The notes below the pieces were generated by a model that saw nothing but the letters and a program-made list of their open reading frames with translations, was not told where the DNA came from and ran no database searches. This document shows positions 26,040 to 35,052 of a DNA stretch of 64,000 nucleotides, piece by piece. Origin of the DNA: Chondromyces crocatus (GTDB lineage: Bacteria; Myxococcota_A; Polyangia; Polyangiales; Polyangiaceae). Positions within the stretch are counted from its first letter, which is position 1. Every line of letters begins with the position of its first letter. The stretch covers positions 1,626,001-1,690,000 of the forward strand of contig NZ_CP012159.1 in the NCBI RefSeq assembly GCF_001189295.1. The letters are read 5' to 3'. Position numbers and translations under genes: made by a program.

Positions 26040-28200
26040 GCGGCTCCTCCGGTCCTTCTTCGGTCGCGGGCTCTTCGGGCTTGTCGGCAGCACCTTTCGG
26101 TGACGTAGGGAGCTTCACCGAAGGCCTGGGCGCAGCCGTCGCGGCGCTCGTGGGGCTCGCGGTGGCAGGAGGCGGCGGCTCGGCCTTGGCGTCCTTGTTG
26201 CGCTCGTAGAGCGCGAACTTGGTGCTCTTGTGGCGGCTGACGAGGCGGTAGTCGCCGCGCTGCACGCGCGTGCTGTGCTTCGTGCGATCCGCTTCCTTGA
26301 ACTCGCCCTCGTCGATGAGGAGCCAGTCGTAGACGGTGCCCTGACCCGGGTAGAAGTAGACGTCTTTCCGGTTCGAGGCGTGGGGGCCGGTGCGGTTGGT
26401 GACGCCGACGCTGGCGCCGTTCGGGAGGCTGTCGACCTGCTCGCGGAGCCAGGTGTGGGTCTCGCGCTGGGCGTCGGTGAGCGAGCGCGCGACGCGGCCG
26501 AAGCCGCCGCGGAAGGCCTCGTTGGGGACGAGGCCGCCGAACTTCCAGGAGAGGAGCAAGCTCGCCATGAGCGCGGCACCGAGCCACGCACGCGAGAGGC
26601 GGCGGGCGTCGAGGCCCAGCGCAGCCGGGGCGCGGGAGTCTTCGATCTGGCGGAGCGCCATGGGCACCAGGGCGAACGCGATGGGCATGATCACGCTCGA
26701 GTACTGGAAGGCCGGAGAGAAGACGGCGGTGCGGCTGGCGAGGAAGCAGAAGAGCAGGCCGTACGCGAGCATGAAGCGGCCGGTGCGCGCGAAGAACGGC
26801 AGGAAGGTGAGGGGCAGGAACAGCGTGAGGAAGTAGCGGACCTTGGGCTCGGCGAAGACGTGCTTCAGGACGAAGGACGGGTTGCTGAGCACGGAGACGA
26901 TGAGGCCGCCGACGCCGTTCTTGTTGGGAATGAGATCTTCGTAATAGTAGGCGTAGGAGAGCGCGTTCTTGCCCGACATGAAGACGCCGGGCGACGGCAT
27001 GATGAAGCGCTTGACGACGATGAAGTAGATCACGCTGGCGAGGATGGTCGCCCAGCCGACGCGGGCGTACCCGGGGCGTCGCGTGAGGATGGCGTAGACG
27101 CCGACGAAGCAGAGCAGGAGCGGCACGTCCTCGCGGAGCAGGAGCGTGGGGACGAGCATCAGCGCATACGCCCGCAGCCAGCCGCGCTCCAGGAAGTACA
27201 GCACCCAGAGGATGAGCGGCGTGAGGAGCGTGAGCGAGTGGAACTCGTACATGGTCGCCCCGTGCAGCGCCGGGTACAGGGCGTAGAGGAGCGCGATGAC
27301 GAAGCTGGGCCATCGCTTGCCGAGCTTCTCCATGCCGAGCAGGTACAGCGGGATGACGCCCGCGCCGACCCACACCGCCTGCAGCACGAGGATGGACTCG
27401 GCGCGGGGGTAGAGCAGGTAGAGCGGGGAGAGGAGGACGAGGAGCGGGTCGAAGTGCGCCGAGCCGTGCCAGCCGCCGCGGATCAAGGTGCAGGCGAGGG
27501 GGCGGCCGTGGATCGACTGATAGAAGATGTTGTCGTAGTAGCCGAGGTCGATGGCGCGCGTGTTGAGCGCGTGGTGGTTGGTGATCGAGAGCCGCGAGAA
27601 GAACAGGCTGTAGCCGGCCCAGAGCGCGGTGACCGAGAGGGCCGCGGTGATGCGGGCGGCAAGGGGGCGCGGCGCAGGCGGTTCGGGATCCCGCGCGTCC
27701 CGCGCGTCGTCCTCGGCGAGGCGGGCCGGCTTCGACCAGCCGTAGACCGTCCAGCCGAGGATGCCGGCGCAGATGGCGGCGAGGAAGTAGGTGAGTTCGG
27801 GCTTGTCGACCTCGATCTTGTGGAGCGCGAGGGCGGGGGCGAAGGGGAGCGCGAGAAGGAAGCGGAGCCGTCGGTTGAGATCGCCGATGGTCTCGAGGAG
27901 GTGGAACCTACCGGTGCGGACGCGGTGCGCCACGGCGAAGGCGGCGTAGACGGCGACGAGCACGGCCATCGTGATGCCGACCCAGAGCGCCATCTGCGCG
28001 GCGGTCTCGGCGCCGAGCTTGTTCGTGGCGACCTGCGGGAGCTTGTCGCGGTGGGTGAGCATCCACAGGCCGGAGCCCGCGGTGATGGCGTAGAAGAACG
28101 GCCAGAGCAGCCAGGTGCGGCCTGCTTGGACGGCTTGATCGGCGGCGTTGTCGATGCGCGTGAGCGCGGCCGAGACGTGATTCCGTAGGCGGGCCCGCAC
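26026..28200 (-). CDS. DUF2079 membrane protein, GT-C superfamily-like
   Basis: 724 residues with about 12 helices. The DUF2079 signature is clear: NHHALNTRAIDLGYYDNIFY with its acidic residue in the first loop, GGWHGSAHFDPLLVLLSPLY, and YEFHSLTLLTPLILW. The family belongs to the GT-C-like polytopic transferases and is probably a glycosyltransferase using a lipid-phosphate sugar, but no member's reaction is settled. A soluble C-terminal domain (about 545-650) is followed by a Pro/Glu-rich tail. The GTG at 28200 gives a plausible cytoplasmic lead. It lies 33 bases downstream of the flippase-like gene in the same operon. The end of the gene carries a 33-bp duplication. Confidence 0.85.
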   Translation of the reverse strand: MRARLRNHVSAALTRIDNAADQAVQAGRTWLLWPFFYAITAGSGLWMLTHRDKLPQVATNKLGAETAAQMALWVGITMAVLVAVYAAFAVAHRVRTGRFHLLETIGDLNRRLRFLLALPFAPALALHKIEVDKPELTYFLAAICAGILGWTVYGWSKPARLAEDDARDARDPEPPAPRPLAARITAALSVTALWAGYSLFFSRLSITNHHALNTRAIDLGYYDNIFYQSIHGRPLACTLIRGGWHGSAHFDPLLVLLSPLYLLYPRAESILVLQAVWVGAGVIPLYLLGMEKLGKRWPSFVIALLYALYPALHGATMYEFHSLTLLTPLILWVLYFLERGWLRAYALMLVPTLLLREDVPLLLCFVGVYAILTRRPGYARVGWATILASVIYFIVVKRFIMPSPGVFMSGKNALSYAYYYEDLIPNKNGVGGLIVSVLSNPSFVLKHVFAEPKVRYFLTLFLPLTFLPFFARTGRFMLAYGLLFCFLASRTAVFSPAFQYSSVIMPIAFALVPMALRQIEDSRAPAALGLDARRLSRAWLGAALMASLLLSWKFGGLVPNEAFRGGFGRVARSLTDAQRETHTWLREQVDSLPNGASVGVTNRTGPHASNRKDVYFYPGQGTVYDWLLIDEGEFKEADRTKHSTRVQRGDYRLVSRHKSTKFALYERNKDAKAEPPPPATASPTSAATAAPRPSVKLPTSPKGAADKPEEPATEEGPEEPPGGE

Positions 28201-28233
28201 GGGCGGGAGGTCTCGGCTACTTTGGGGCCCTTG

Positions 28234-29307
28234 TCAAGCGAGGCGGTGGGCTGTGTCCCCGCCTTCACCCGTGGGGGCGGTGGGGGGAGGCGCGACCTGC
28301 CAGCTCACGAAGCCGGCGACGATGTTGACCACGTAGATGACGGCGAAGACGAGGAGGCCGAAGCTGACGCCGGCGCCCGCCGAGAAGCCGAGCAGCGGGA
28401 ACACCAGCGAGAAGAAGAGCTCGCGCACGCCGACGCCGGAGACCGAGATGGGCAGGAGGCCGAGCAAGCTGGCGATGGCCAGGAGGCAGGTGGCGTCGAC
28501 CATGCCGAGGTCGATGCCCATGGCCTGGCCGATGATCCAGCCCTGCACGTAGTTGACGACGAAGGCGAGGGCGGTGAGCGGGAGGGTGACGAGGAGGGGG
28601 CGGCCGATGTTGGCGCGCACGGCGGCGAGGAAGCGGTCGAGGCCTCCTTCGGCGCGACCGCGGCTGAGGCGGTCGTAGAGGCCGCGGAAGAGCTTCTCGG
28701 CGAGGCCGGGGACGAGCAGGAAGAGGGGGGCGATGGCGATGAGCAGCACGCCACCCCAGGTGACGTAGGCGAGTTCGCCGACGATGACGGGGCTGTAGCG
28801 GACGACGCCGAAGGCGACGAAGGCGGCGAGCACGTAGAGGTCGCAGAGCCGGTCCATGACGATGGACGCGAGGCCCTCGGCGTAGGGGACGCCTCGATCG
28901 TGCCGGAGGTACTGGATGCGCAGCACGTCTCCGACGCGGCCCGGGGTCAGCATGCCGACGTAGACGGAGGAGAGGAAGGCGGAGAAGGCGCGCCGGGTGG
29001 GGTAGTGGATGTCGCGGGTGCGGAGGAGCACCTGCCAGCGGACGACCTTGAGGTAGACGTTGGCGGCGTTGAGGAGGGTGGCGAGGAGGATGGGGAGCAG
29101 CGCGGCAGAGGCGAGGGCACTCCGCATCTCGTCGCGGTCGGGGATGCGCAGGATGACGATGACGAGGATGACCGGGCCGAGGAGGCGGAGGGCGCTCTTC
29201 AGGAGGCTGCGTCGAGGCGGCGGTGGGGGCGCATCGGGCCCGGCGGGCGGCGGCGTGGAGGCGTCGAGCGCTGCGGCGGGAGAGGCGGGGGCGGGCTCGG
29301 CGCTCAC
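28234..29307 (-). CDS. UPF0104 / flippase-like (YbhN type) membrane protein
   Basis: 357 residues. A Pro/Ala-rich N-terminus is followed by about eight helices. The lysylphosphatidylglycerol synthase TM-region family (UPF0104) is recognised from NAANVYLKVVRWQVLLR, MLTPGRVGDVLRIQYLR, MDRLCDLYVLAAF and LLPISVSGVGVRE. The family is thought to move or bind lipid substrates across the membrane. There is no aminoacyltransferase domain. The GTG start at 29307 overlaps the methyltransferase stop (GTGA), fixing the start. A second member of the family lies two genes upstream in the same operon. Confidence 0.85.
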   Translation of the reverse strand: MSAEPAPASPAAALDASTPPPAGPDAPPPPPRRSLLKSALRLLGPVILVIVILRIPDRDEMRSALASAALLPILLATLLNAANVYLKVVRWQVLLRTRDIHYPTRRAFSAFLSSVYVGMLTPGRVGDVLRIQYLRHDRGVPYAEGLASIVMDRLCDLYVLAAFVAFGVVRYSPVIVGELAYVTWGGVLLIAIAPLFLLVPGLAEKLFRGLYDRLSRGRAEGGLDRFLAAVRANIGRPLLVTLPLTALAFVVNYVQGWIIGQAMGIDLGMVDATCLLAIASLLGLLPISVSGVGVRELFFSLVFPLLGFSAGAGVSFGLLVFAVIYVVNIVAGFVSWQVAPPPTAPTGEGGDTAHRLA

Positions 29308-29933
29308 TCGTCGGCCTGAGGCTGGAGCGGCTCGGAGAGCACCATCATGAAATGGGCCGCGGGCATGCGCAGGGTGTCGCCGAGCAGCCGGTCCTCGACA
29401 CGGCCGAAGCGGTGACGGGCGAGGGACCGGAAAGCTTCGGGAGAGCGCACGAAGAGGCCGCGGTCGTTCTTTGCCAGGAAGCGGGAGAGGCGGCTCTGGT
29501 CGTCGAAGAGGACGGTGTCGAGCGAGACGACCCGGCCCCCGGGGGCGAGGGAGCGGCCGACGAGATCGAGCAGCTCGTCGCTCTCCCGGTCGTCGAGGTG
29601 ATGCAGGAGGCCCATGAGCAGGACGCCTTCGAAGCGCGGGAGCTCGGCGCGGCGCGCTTCGGTGTAGGGCTCGTCGAAGAACTTCGCGCGGTCGCCGAAC
29701 TGCCGGCGCGCATGGGCGATGTAGCGCTCGTCGGTGTCGAAGCCGTGGTAGTCGCAGCGGGGGAGCCGATCGAGGTAATAGGCGGGGCCGCAGCCGATAT
29801 CGAGGATGTGATCGCCAGGGCGGGGGGCGAGCGCCTCGATGCAGGCGTGGCGTGCGAGGTGAGCGCCCACGGCGCGCTGCAACAGGATGTACGCCGAGGC
29901 GTCGTCGAGGAGGGCGGTGAGGGAGAAAGCCAT
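29304..29933 (-). CDS. Class I SAM-dependent methyltransferase
   Basis: 209 residues. The SAM-binding motif I HILDIGCGPAYYL, an acidic residue in FDTDERYIA, and LLMGLLHHLDDRES followed by LAPGGRVVSLD are typical of small class I methyltransferases acting on sugars or lipids. It is cytoplasmic and lies between the two flippase-like genes, overlapping one by four bases and 36 bases from the other. Its substrate is probably an intermediate of the same glycan or glycolipid. The acceptor cannot be told from sequence. Confidence 0.88.
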   Translation of the reverse strand: MAFSLTALLDDASAYILLQRAVGAHLARHACIEALAPRPGDHILDIGCGPAYYLDRLPRCDYHGFDTDERYIAHARRQFGDRAKFFDEPYTEARRAELPRFEGVLLMGLLHHLDDRESDELLDLVGRSLAPGGRVVSLDTVLFDDQSRLSRFLAKNDRGLFVRSPEAFRSLARHRFGRVEDRLLGDTLRMPAAHFMMVLSEPLQPQADE

Positions 29934-29969
29934 GGACGGGCGCCGGATAGCATGACGCCCGCGCCGGGC

Positions 29970-31073
29970 CTAGGTGGGCGGCGGCGCCGCGCCGTCCGGG
30001 ATCGCGAGCGCGTCGCGGGGAGAGAGGTGCTCGATGAGGAGGGCTGCGGCGGCCGTGAGCAGGGTGAGGCCGATCTGGGTGGCGTAGAGCAGGAAGACCA
30101 CGGCGGCACCAGGGCCGGCGACCTCGGCGGGGGGATGGTACATGGCGAGGCCGGCGTAGACGGAGACCTGGAAGGCGCCGAAGTAGCCGGGGGCGTTGGG
30201 CAAGAGCACGCCGAGGTGCAGTACGCCCATGATCGCGGTGGCGCGCGCGAAGTCGGTGGGGTGGAGGCCGACGCTCGCGACGAGGAGCTGAATCGACGCG
30301 GCGATGAGCAGGTAATAGAGCACGGTGGCGGCGAGGAACCGCGCGGTGACGCTGGCCCTGGGCAGGAAGCCGAGGCCGTCGGCCAGGCGTTCGAGGATCT
30401 CCGCGATGCGCGTGGCGAGGCGAGGGGAGAGGCGGCCGAGGGTGGCGTCGACGAGGTGGCGGGCCCAGGCGCGACGCCAGTAGAACAGCCCGATGGCGGC
30501 GAAGGCGGCGGCGAAGACGGCGAGCGCGCCGTACGCGGCGACCGGGATCACCGCGACGGGAACGGCGAGGTCGCCGATGTGATCGGGGAGGGGAGAGAGA
30601 GGCTCTGCGAGCTGGAGCGCGACGAGGAGGATCACGCTGAGGACGAGGCCGTCGATGATCCGTTCGGCGGCGACGGTGCCCATGGCCGCCCAGCCGGAGA
30701 GCTTTCCTTCGCGGCGGATGAGGGCGGGGCGGACCACTTCGCCCGTGCGGAAGGGCAGGAGCAGGAGCGCGCCGTACCCGATGAAGGAGACGGTGAGCAC
30801 GCGACGGAGCGGGACGGGATGGATGGGCTCGAGGAGCCACGCCCAGCGATGCGCGCGTACGTAGAGCGCGAGGAGGTAGAGCACCGCCTGGAGCACGACG
30901 AGCCAGGGGTTGATGCCCTCGAAGGCGTCGGGGGGCGGGACGACCGGGAGCGCGCCCACATGCATGAGCCACGCAAAGCCGAGCGCGACCACGACCGAGG
31001 CGGTCAGGGCGATGCGGTGGCGGTAGAGCCAGCCGCGTTCGGGGGAGTTCGTCGCGCCGTCCGCGGCTGCCAT
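29970..31073 (-). CDS. Second UPF0104 / flippase-like membrane protein
   Basis: 367 residues with about eight helices. Family marks are LYVRAHRWAWLLEP, YGALLLLPFRTGEVVRPALI, AAERIIDGLVLS and VLLPNAPGYFGAFQ. It is the first gene of the six-gene minus-strand operon, and 92 bases separate it from the divergent rfbF, so that gap should hold both promoters. The start at 31073 (MAAADGATNSP) is preferred; codons further upstream would run into the shared promoter. Two different members of one family in one operon suggest two lipid substrates or a heteromeric carrier. Confidence 0.85.
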   Translation of the reverse strand: MAAADGATNSPERGWLYRHRIALTASVVVALGFAWLMHVGALPVVPPPDAFEGINPWLVVLQAVLYLLALYVRAHRWAWLLEPIHPVPLRRVLTVSFIGYGALLLLPFRTGEVVRPALIRREGKLSGWAAMGTVAAERIIDGLVLSVILLVALQLAEPLSPLPDHIGDLAVPVAVIPVAAYGALAVFAAAFAAIGLFYWRRAWARHLVDATLGRLSPRLATRIAEILERLADGLGFLPRASVTARFLAATVLYYLLIAASIQLLVASVGLHPTDFARATAIMGVLHLGVLLPNAPGYFGAFQVSVYAGLAMYHPPAEVAGPGAAVVFLLYATQIGLTLLTAAAALLIEHLSPRDALAIPDGAAPPPT

Positions 31074-31165
31074 GGGACCGGAGGCGTCCCTAGCACGGGG
31101 GGCGCGCTGTCGGCATCCCGTCGGTGACACGCTCGGCTCGGAGAGCTGTGGTAGCCTGCGCGCCC

Positions 31166-31933
31166 ATGAAAGTGGTCTTGCTTGCCGGAGGTTTCGGCAG
31201 CCGCCTATCGGAGCATACCGAGGCGCGCCCGAAGCCGATGATCGAAATCGGCGCTCATCCGATCCTGTGGCACATCATGAATATCTATGCGAGCCACGGT
31301 TTCAACGACTTCGTCGTGGCTTGTGGATACAAGGGCGAAGTCATCAAGGACTACTTTCACTCATTCTTCATCCGGCACTCCGATTACATCGTCAATCTCA
31401 AGGACGGGACGAAGGAGATTCTGAGGACCGAGGCGCCGGACTGGCGAATTGCGGTCGTGGACACGGGGCTCCACACGATGACGGGGGGGCGCATCCGGCG
31501 GCTCCGGAGCTGGCTCGGCGACGAGACGTTCATGGTGACGTACGGTGACGGGGTCGGGAACGTGGACCTCCGCGCGCTGATGGCGTTCCACCGCGCGCAC
31601 GGCAAGCTGGCGACGGTGACGGCGGTGAGGCCGCCGGCGCGGTTCGGGGGGCTCGTGCTGGACGGGGTGTCGGTGCGGGAGTTCTCGGAGAAGCCGCAAT
31701 CGGGAGAGGGCTGGATCAACGGCGGGTTCTTCGTGTTCGAGCCGGCCGTGCTGGATCACATCGACGAGGACGCGACGTCGCTGGAGCGGGAGCCGCTCGA
31801 GCGGCTCGCGGCGAAGGGGCAGCTCGCTGCATACCGGCACGAGGGGTTCTGGCAGCCGATGGATACGCTGCGAGAGAAGCGGCTGCTCGAGACGCTGTGG
31901 GAGTCCGGCAAGGCTCCGTGGAAGTCCTGGTGA
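31166..31933 (+). CDS. rfbF: Glucose-1-phosphate cytidylyltransferase
   Basis: 255 residues, the family length. It makes CDP-glucose from glucose-1-phosphate and CTP. It has LAGGFGSRLSEHT, RPKPMIEIGAHPILWHIMN, ACGYKGEVIKDYF, TYGDGVGNVD, NGGFFVFEP and EGFWQPMDTLREK, all diagnostic. It heads the CDP-sugar operon. The first about 280 bases of the gene have clearly lower GC and different codon use (aat, att, gaa, tat) than the remainder, as if the gene were a mosaic. Confidence 0.97.
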   Translation: MKVVLLAGGFGSRLSEHTEARPKPMIEIGAHPILWHIMNIYASHGFNDFVVACGYKGEVIKDYFHSFFIRHSDYIVNLKDGTKEILRTEAPDWRIAVVDTGLHTMTGGRIRRLRSWLGDETFMVTYGDGVGNVDLRALMAFHRAHGKLATVTAVRPPARFGGLVLDGVSVREFSEKPQSGEGWINGGFFVFEPAVLDHIDEDATSLEREPLERLAAKGQLAAYRHEGFWQPMDTLREKRLLETLWESGKAPWKSW

Positions 31934-31937
31934 GCGC

Positions 31938-33020
31938 ATGCTGAACGACTTCTACGCGGGCAAGCGGGTGCTCGTGACAGGGCACACCGGCTTCAAGGGG
32001 AGCTGGCTGTGCCGCTGGCTGCAGCGCATGGGGGCGCAGGTGGTGGGCTTCGCGTTGCCCCCCGAGCAGGTGCCGAACCTTTTCGAGGCCGCAAACATCG
32101 GGCGCGGGATGACGTCGGTCTCGGGCGACGTCCGGGATCTGGCGGCGCTTTCCGAGGTCGTCGCCGAGCACCGGCCGGAGCTGGTGTTTCATCTGGCAGC
32201 GCAGGCGCTGGTGCGGAGGAGTTACCGGGATCCCGTCGAGACGTTCGGCGCGAACGTGATGGGCACGGTGAACTTGCTCGAGGCGTGCAGGCGCGTTGCG
32301 TCGGCGCGGGCCATCGTCGTGGTCACCTCGGACAAGTGTTACGAGAACAAGGAGTGGGTCTGGGGCTACCGTGAGAACGAGCCGCTCGGCGGTCACGACC
32401 CCTACAGCGCGAGCAAGGCGTGCGCCGAGCTGGTGACGTCGGCCTTCCAGCGCTCGTACTTCGGCGCGGAGGGCGGGCCTGCCGTGGCGACGGCCCGGGC
32501 CGGTAACGTGATCGGTGGTGGCGACTGGTCGGAGGATCGGCTGGTGGCGGACATCGTTCGCGCGGCGGCGCAAGGGAAGCCGGTGCTGATCCGCAACCCC
32601 AGGTCGACGCGGCCGTGGCAGCACGTGCTGGATCCTCTGGCGGGCTACCTGTCGCTGGGGCAGCGGCTCCACGAGACAGGACAGGCCCACGTGGGCGCGT
32701 GGAACTTCGGGCCCATGGAAGATCCGCTGCCCGTGGGAGAGCTGGCGCGGCGCCTGGTGGAGAGCCTCGGCCATGGGGCGCTGGAGATCGCGCCGGTGGA
32801 TCCGGCAGCACCCCACGAGGCCACCGCGCTGCGGCTGGATTGCAGCAAGGCGCGGGCTCGGCTCGGGTGGCGTCCGCGGCTGGGGATCGAGCAGACGCTC
32901 ACCCTGACGGCGGCGTGGTATCGGGGCTACCTGGCCGACCCGGCCTCCGCGGTGGCGCTGCTCGACACGCAGCTCGCCGCCTACGAGGCGCTCCTCGAAG
33001 GCGAGGCCGAGGTTGCATGA
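31938..33020 (+). CDS. rfbG: CDP-glucose 4,6-dehydratase
   Basis: 360 residues. It converts CDP-glucose to CDP-4-keto-6-deoxyglucose using bound NAD. Family marks are RVLVTGHTGFKGSWLCRWL, LPPEQVPNLFEAANI, the active-site TSDKCYENKEW, and DPYSASKACAEL (Tyr-x3-Lys). It starts four bases after rfbF and its stop overlaps the next start (ATGA). The 3-dehydrase (rfbH/ddhC) that leads to 3,6-dideoxyhexoses is absent from the window, so the ketosugar is more likely reduced directly by the next gene product. Confidence 0.97.
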   Translation: MLNDFYAGKRVLVTGHTGFKGSWLCRWLQRMGAQVVGFALPPEQVPNLFEAANIGRGMTSVSGDVRDLAALSEVVAEHRPELVFHLAAQALVRRSYRDPVETFGANVMGTVNLLEACRRVASARAIVVVTSDKCYENKEWVWGYRENEPLGGHDPYSASKACAELVTSAFQRSYFGAEGGPAVATARAGNVIGGGDWSEDRLVADIVRAAAQGKPVLIRNPRSTRPWQHVLDPLAGYLSLGQRLHETGQAHVGAWNFGPMEDPLPVGELARRLVESLGHGALEIAPVDPAAPHEATALRLDCSKARARLGWRPRLGIEQTLTLTAAWYRGYLADPASAVALLDTQLAAYEALLEGEAEVA

Positions 33021-33976
33021 CGCGCGCACCGAGGTCCGCGCTGGTCACGGGGGCGACGGGATTCATCGGGTCGGCGCTCTGCCGTCGGCTGGTCGCTGAG
33101 GGGGTGCGCACGGTCGCGCTGGTGCGGGCGGAGAGCGCCGTGGAGCGGCTGGCTGGCCTCGACGTCACCGTCGTCCGAACCGACACCTTCGAGCGCGATG
33201 CCCTCCGAGCGGCGCTTCGCGGGGTCGACGAGGTGGAGGCCGTCTTCCACCTGGCGGCGTACGGGGTCCATCCCGACCAGCGTGACGCAGGCCGGATGAT
33301 CGAGGGCAACATCGCGTTCGTCGCGGGCTTGCTTTCGGCCCTGGAGGGTCGGCCGATGCAGCGCTTTCTCTTCGCGGGGACCTGCTCCGAGTACGGGCCG
33401 GTCGCTGAACCCGAGCGGCTCACGGAGTCGTCGCCCGTCGCACCACGTTCGATCTACGGTGCCGCCAAGGCGGCCGCGTCGCTCTTCGGGGCTGCGCTGG
33501 CGCGAACGCTCGCGCTCCCCTTCGTGACGCTCCGGCTCTTCGGGGTGTACGGCCCGGGTGAGGGAGAGCATCGCCTGGTGCCGTACCTCGTTCGCTGCTT
33601 GCAGCGTGGAGAGACGCCCACGCTCACGGGAGGTGAGCAGGTGCGTGATCTGACGTTCGTGGACGACGTGGTCGAGGCGCTCGTCACGGCCGCCGTCACG
33701 CCCGCCCTGGCGCCGTACGAGGCCTACAACCTCTGCGGCGGGAGGCCTGCACGCATCCGGGATGTGGCCGAGGGCGTGGCGCGGGCGCTGGGTCGGCCTG
33801 ACGCCGATCTCGGGCTGGGACGGCGACCCTACCGGGAGGATGAGCCGATGTGGCTCGTCGGTGATGGCGAGCGGTTCATGAGCGCGACGGGGTGGCGACC
33901 CGAGGTGGACCTGGACGAGGGGTTGCGTCGGACGGTGGCAGCGCTGTCCGGTGTGGCCCCAGCGGGGGGTGGGTGA
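33017..33976 (+). CDS. NAD(P)-dependent sugar reductase/epimerase (SDR)
   Basis: 319 residues, extended SDR. It has the loop GATGFIGSALCRRL, VFHLAAYG, GTCSEYGP, the catalytic SIYGAAK (Tyr-x3-Lys), FGVYGPGE and DLTFVDDVVEAL. The operon position right after rfbG points to the reductase or epimerase that finishes the CDP-6-deoxyhexose, comparable to RfbJ/CDP-abequose synthase. Without a 3-dehydrase the product would be a CDP-6-deoxyhexose rather than abequose. This is inference from context. It overlaps rfbG by four bases and the following GT2 by one (TGATG). Confidence 0.82.
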   Translation: MTRAPRSALVTGATGFIGSALCRRLVAEGVRTVALVRAESAVERLAGLDVTVVRTDTFERDALRAALRGVDEVEAVFHLAAYGVHPDQRDAGRMIEGNIAFVAGLLSALEGRPMQRFLFAGTCSEYGPVAEPERLTESSPVAPRSIYGAAKAAASLFGAALARTLALPFVTLRLFGVYGPGEGEHRLVPYLVRCLQRGETPTLTGGEQVRDLTFVDDVVEALVTAAVTPALAPYEAYNLCGGRPARIRDVAEGVARALGRPDADLGLGRRPYREDEPMWLVGDGERFMSATGWRPEVDLDEGLRRTVAALSGVAPAGGG

Positions 33977-35052
33977 TGGGCGAGACCGGCGAGCGGAAGC
34001 TCATCTCGATCGTCGTGCCCGTGTACAACGAAGAGGGCAACATCGTGCCGCTGTACGAGGCGGTGAACGCGGTGTTCGCGCCCATCGCGGACAGGTACGA
34101 CCACGAGTTCGTCTTCACCGACAACCGCAGCCAGGACGGCACCTTCGCCGAGCTCTCCGCGCTGGCCGCGCGCGACGCGCGGGTGCGGGTGTTTCGATTC
34201 TCGCGCAACTTCGGCTTTCAGCGCTCGATCTACACCGGGTACGTGAAGGCGCGGGGGCACGCGGCGGTCCAGATCGACTGCGATCTCCAGGATCCTCCTT
34301 CGCTCATCGTCGAGTTCATCCGCGCCTGGGAGGAGGGCAACATCATCGTCTACGGGGTCCGCCGCGCCCGGAGAGAGGGGTGGCTGATCACCTGGATCCG
34401 CAAGGTGTTCTACCGCCTCATCGACCTCCTCAGCGAGGACCGGCTGCCCCTCGACGCGGGGGACTTCAGGCTGGTGGATCGCAAGGTCATCGGCGTGCTC
34501 CGGCGCATCTCGGACGACAAACCCTACCTGCGCGGCACGCTGGCGACGCTGGGGTTCCAGCAGAAGGGCATCCCGTACGATCGGGCCGGGCGAGTCCGTG
34601 GAGAGAGCAAGTTCTCTCTGCGGGATCTGTTCGGACTGGCGCTCGACGGCATCCTTGCCCATTCCACCGTGCCGCTGCGCGTGGCCACGTACACGGGCCT
34701 CGCCGTGTCGGTGATCACGCTGCTGGGGGTCATCGGCTACATCGTCGGTCGCATCCTGTTCGGTGCGAACTGGCCGATCGGCTTCGCCACCACGACCGTG
34801 CTCATCCTGCTCTCCTTGAGCCTGAACGCGCTGTTTCTCGGCATCATCGGAGAGTACGTCGGCAGGATTTACCAGCAGGTGCGGCGGCGCCCCCTCACCA
34901 TCATCGATCAGAGCATCGAGCGCTCAGATCCCGGCGCGGACGTCGAGCACCACGTAACGCCCGTTCGAGAACGCGACGGGGTGATTTCCCAGCTCCCGCT
35001 CCCGATCGCGCCGGACCACCACGTAATCGACACGGTAGCGCGAGCGAAGTAG
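33976..35052 (+). CDS. GT2 glycosyltransferase, GtrB/ArnC-like
   Basis: 358 residues. The GT-A domain shows ISIVVPVYNEEGNIVPLYEA, FTDNRSQDGTF, FSRNFGFQRS and the DCDLQDPP metal site. Two C-terminal membrane helices (about 235-258 and 267-295) mark it as a polyprenyl-phosphate sugar synthase. It is the last gene of the CDP-sugar operon and probably loads that sugar on undecaprenyl phosphate. The family normally ends near RRPLTIIDQ. The extra 40 residues here are encoded by sequence that is also the antisense end of the next gene, a 129-bp tail-to-tail overlap. Start fixed by the TGATG junction. Confidence 0.88.
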   Translation: MGETGERKLISIVVPVYNEEGNIVPLYEAVNAVFAPIADRYDHEFVFTDNRSQDGTFAELSALAARDARVRVFRFSRNFGFQRSIYTGYVKARGHAAVQIDCDLQDPPSLIVEFIRAWEEGNIIVYGVRRARREGWLITWIRKVFYRLIDLLSEDRLPLDAGDFRLVDRKVIGVLRRISDDKPYLRGTLATLGFQQKGIPYDRAGRVRGESKFSLRDLFGLALDGILAHSTVPLRVATYTGLAVSVITLLGVIGYIVGRILFGANWPIGFATTTVLILLSLSLNALFLGIIGEYVGRIYQQVRRRPLTIIDQSIERSDPGADVEHHVTPVRERDGVISQLPLPIAPDHHVIDTVARAK

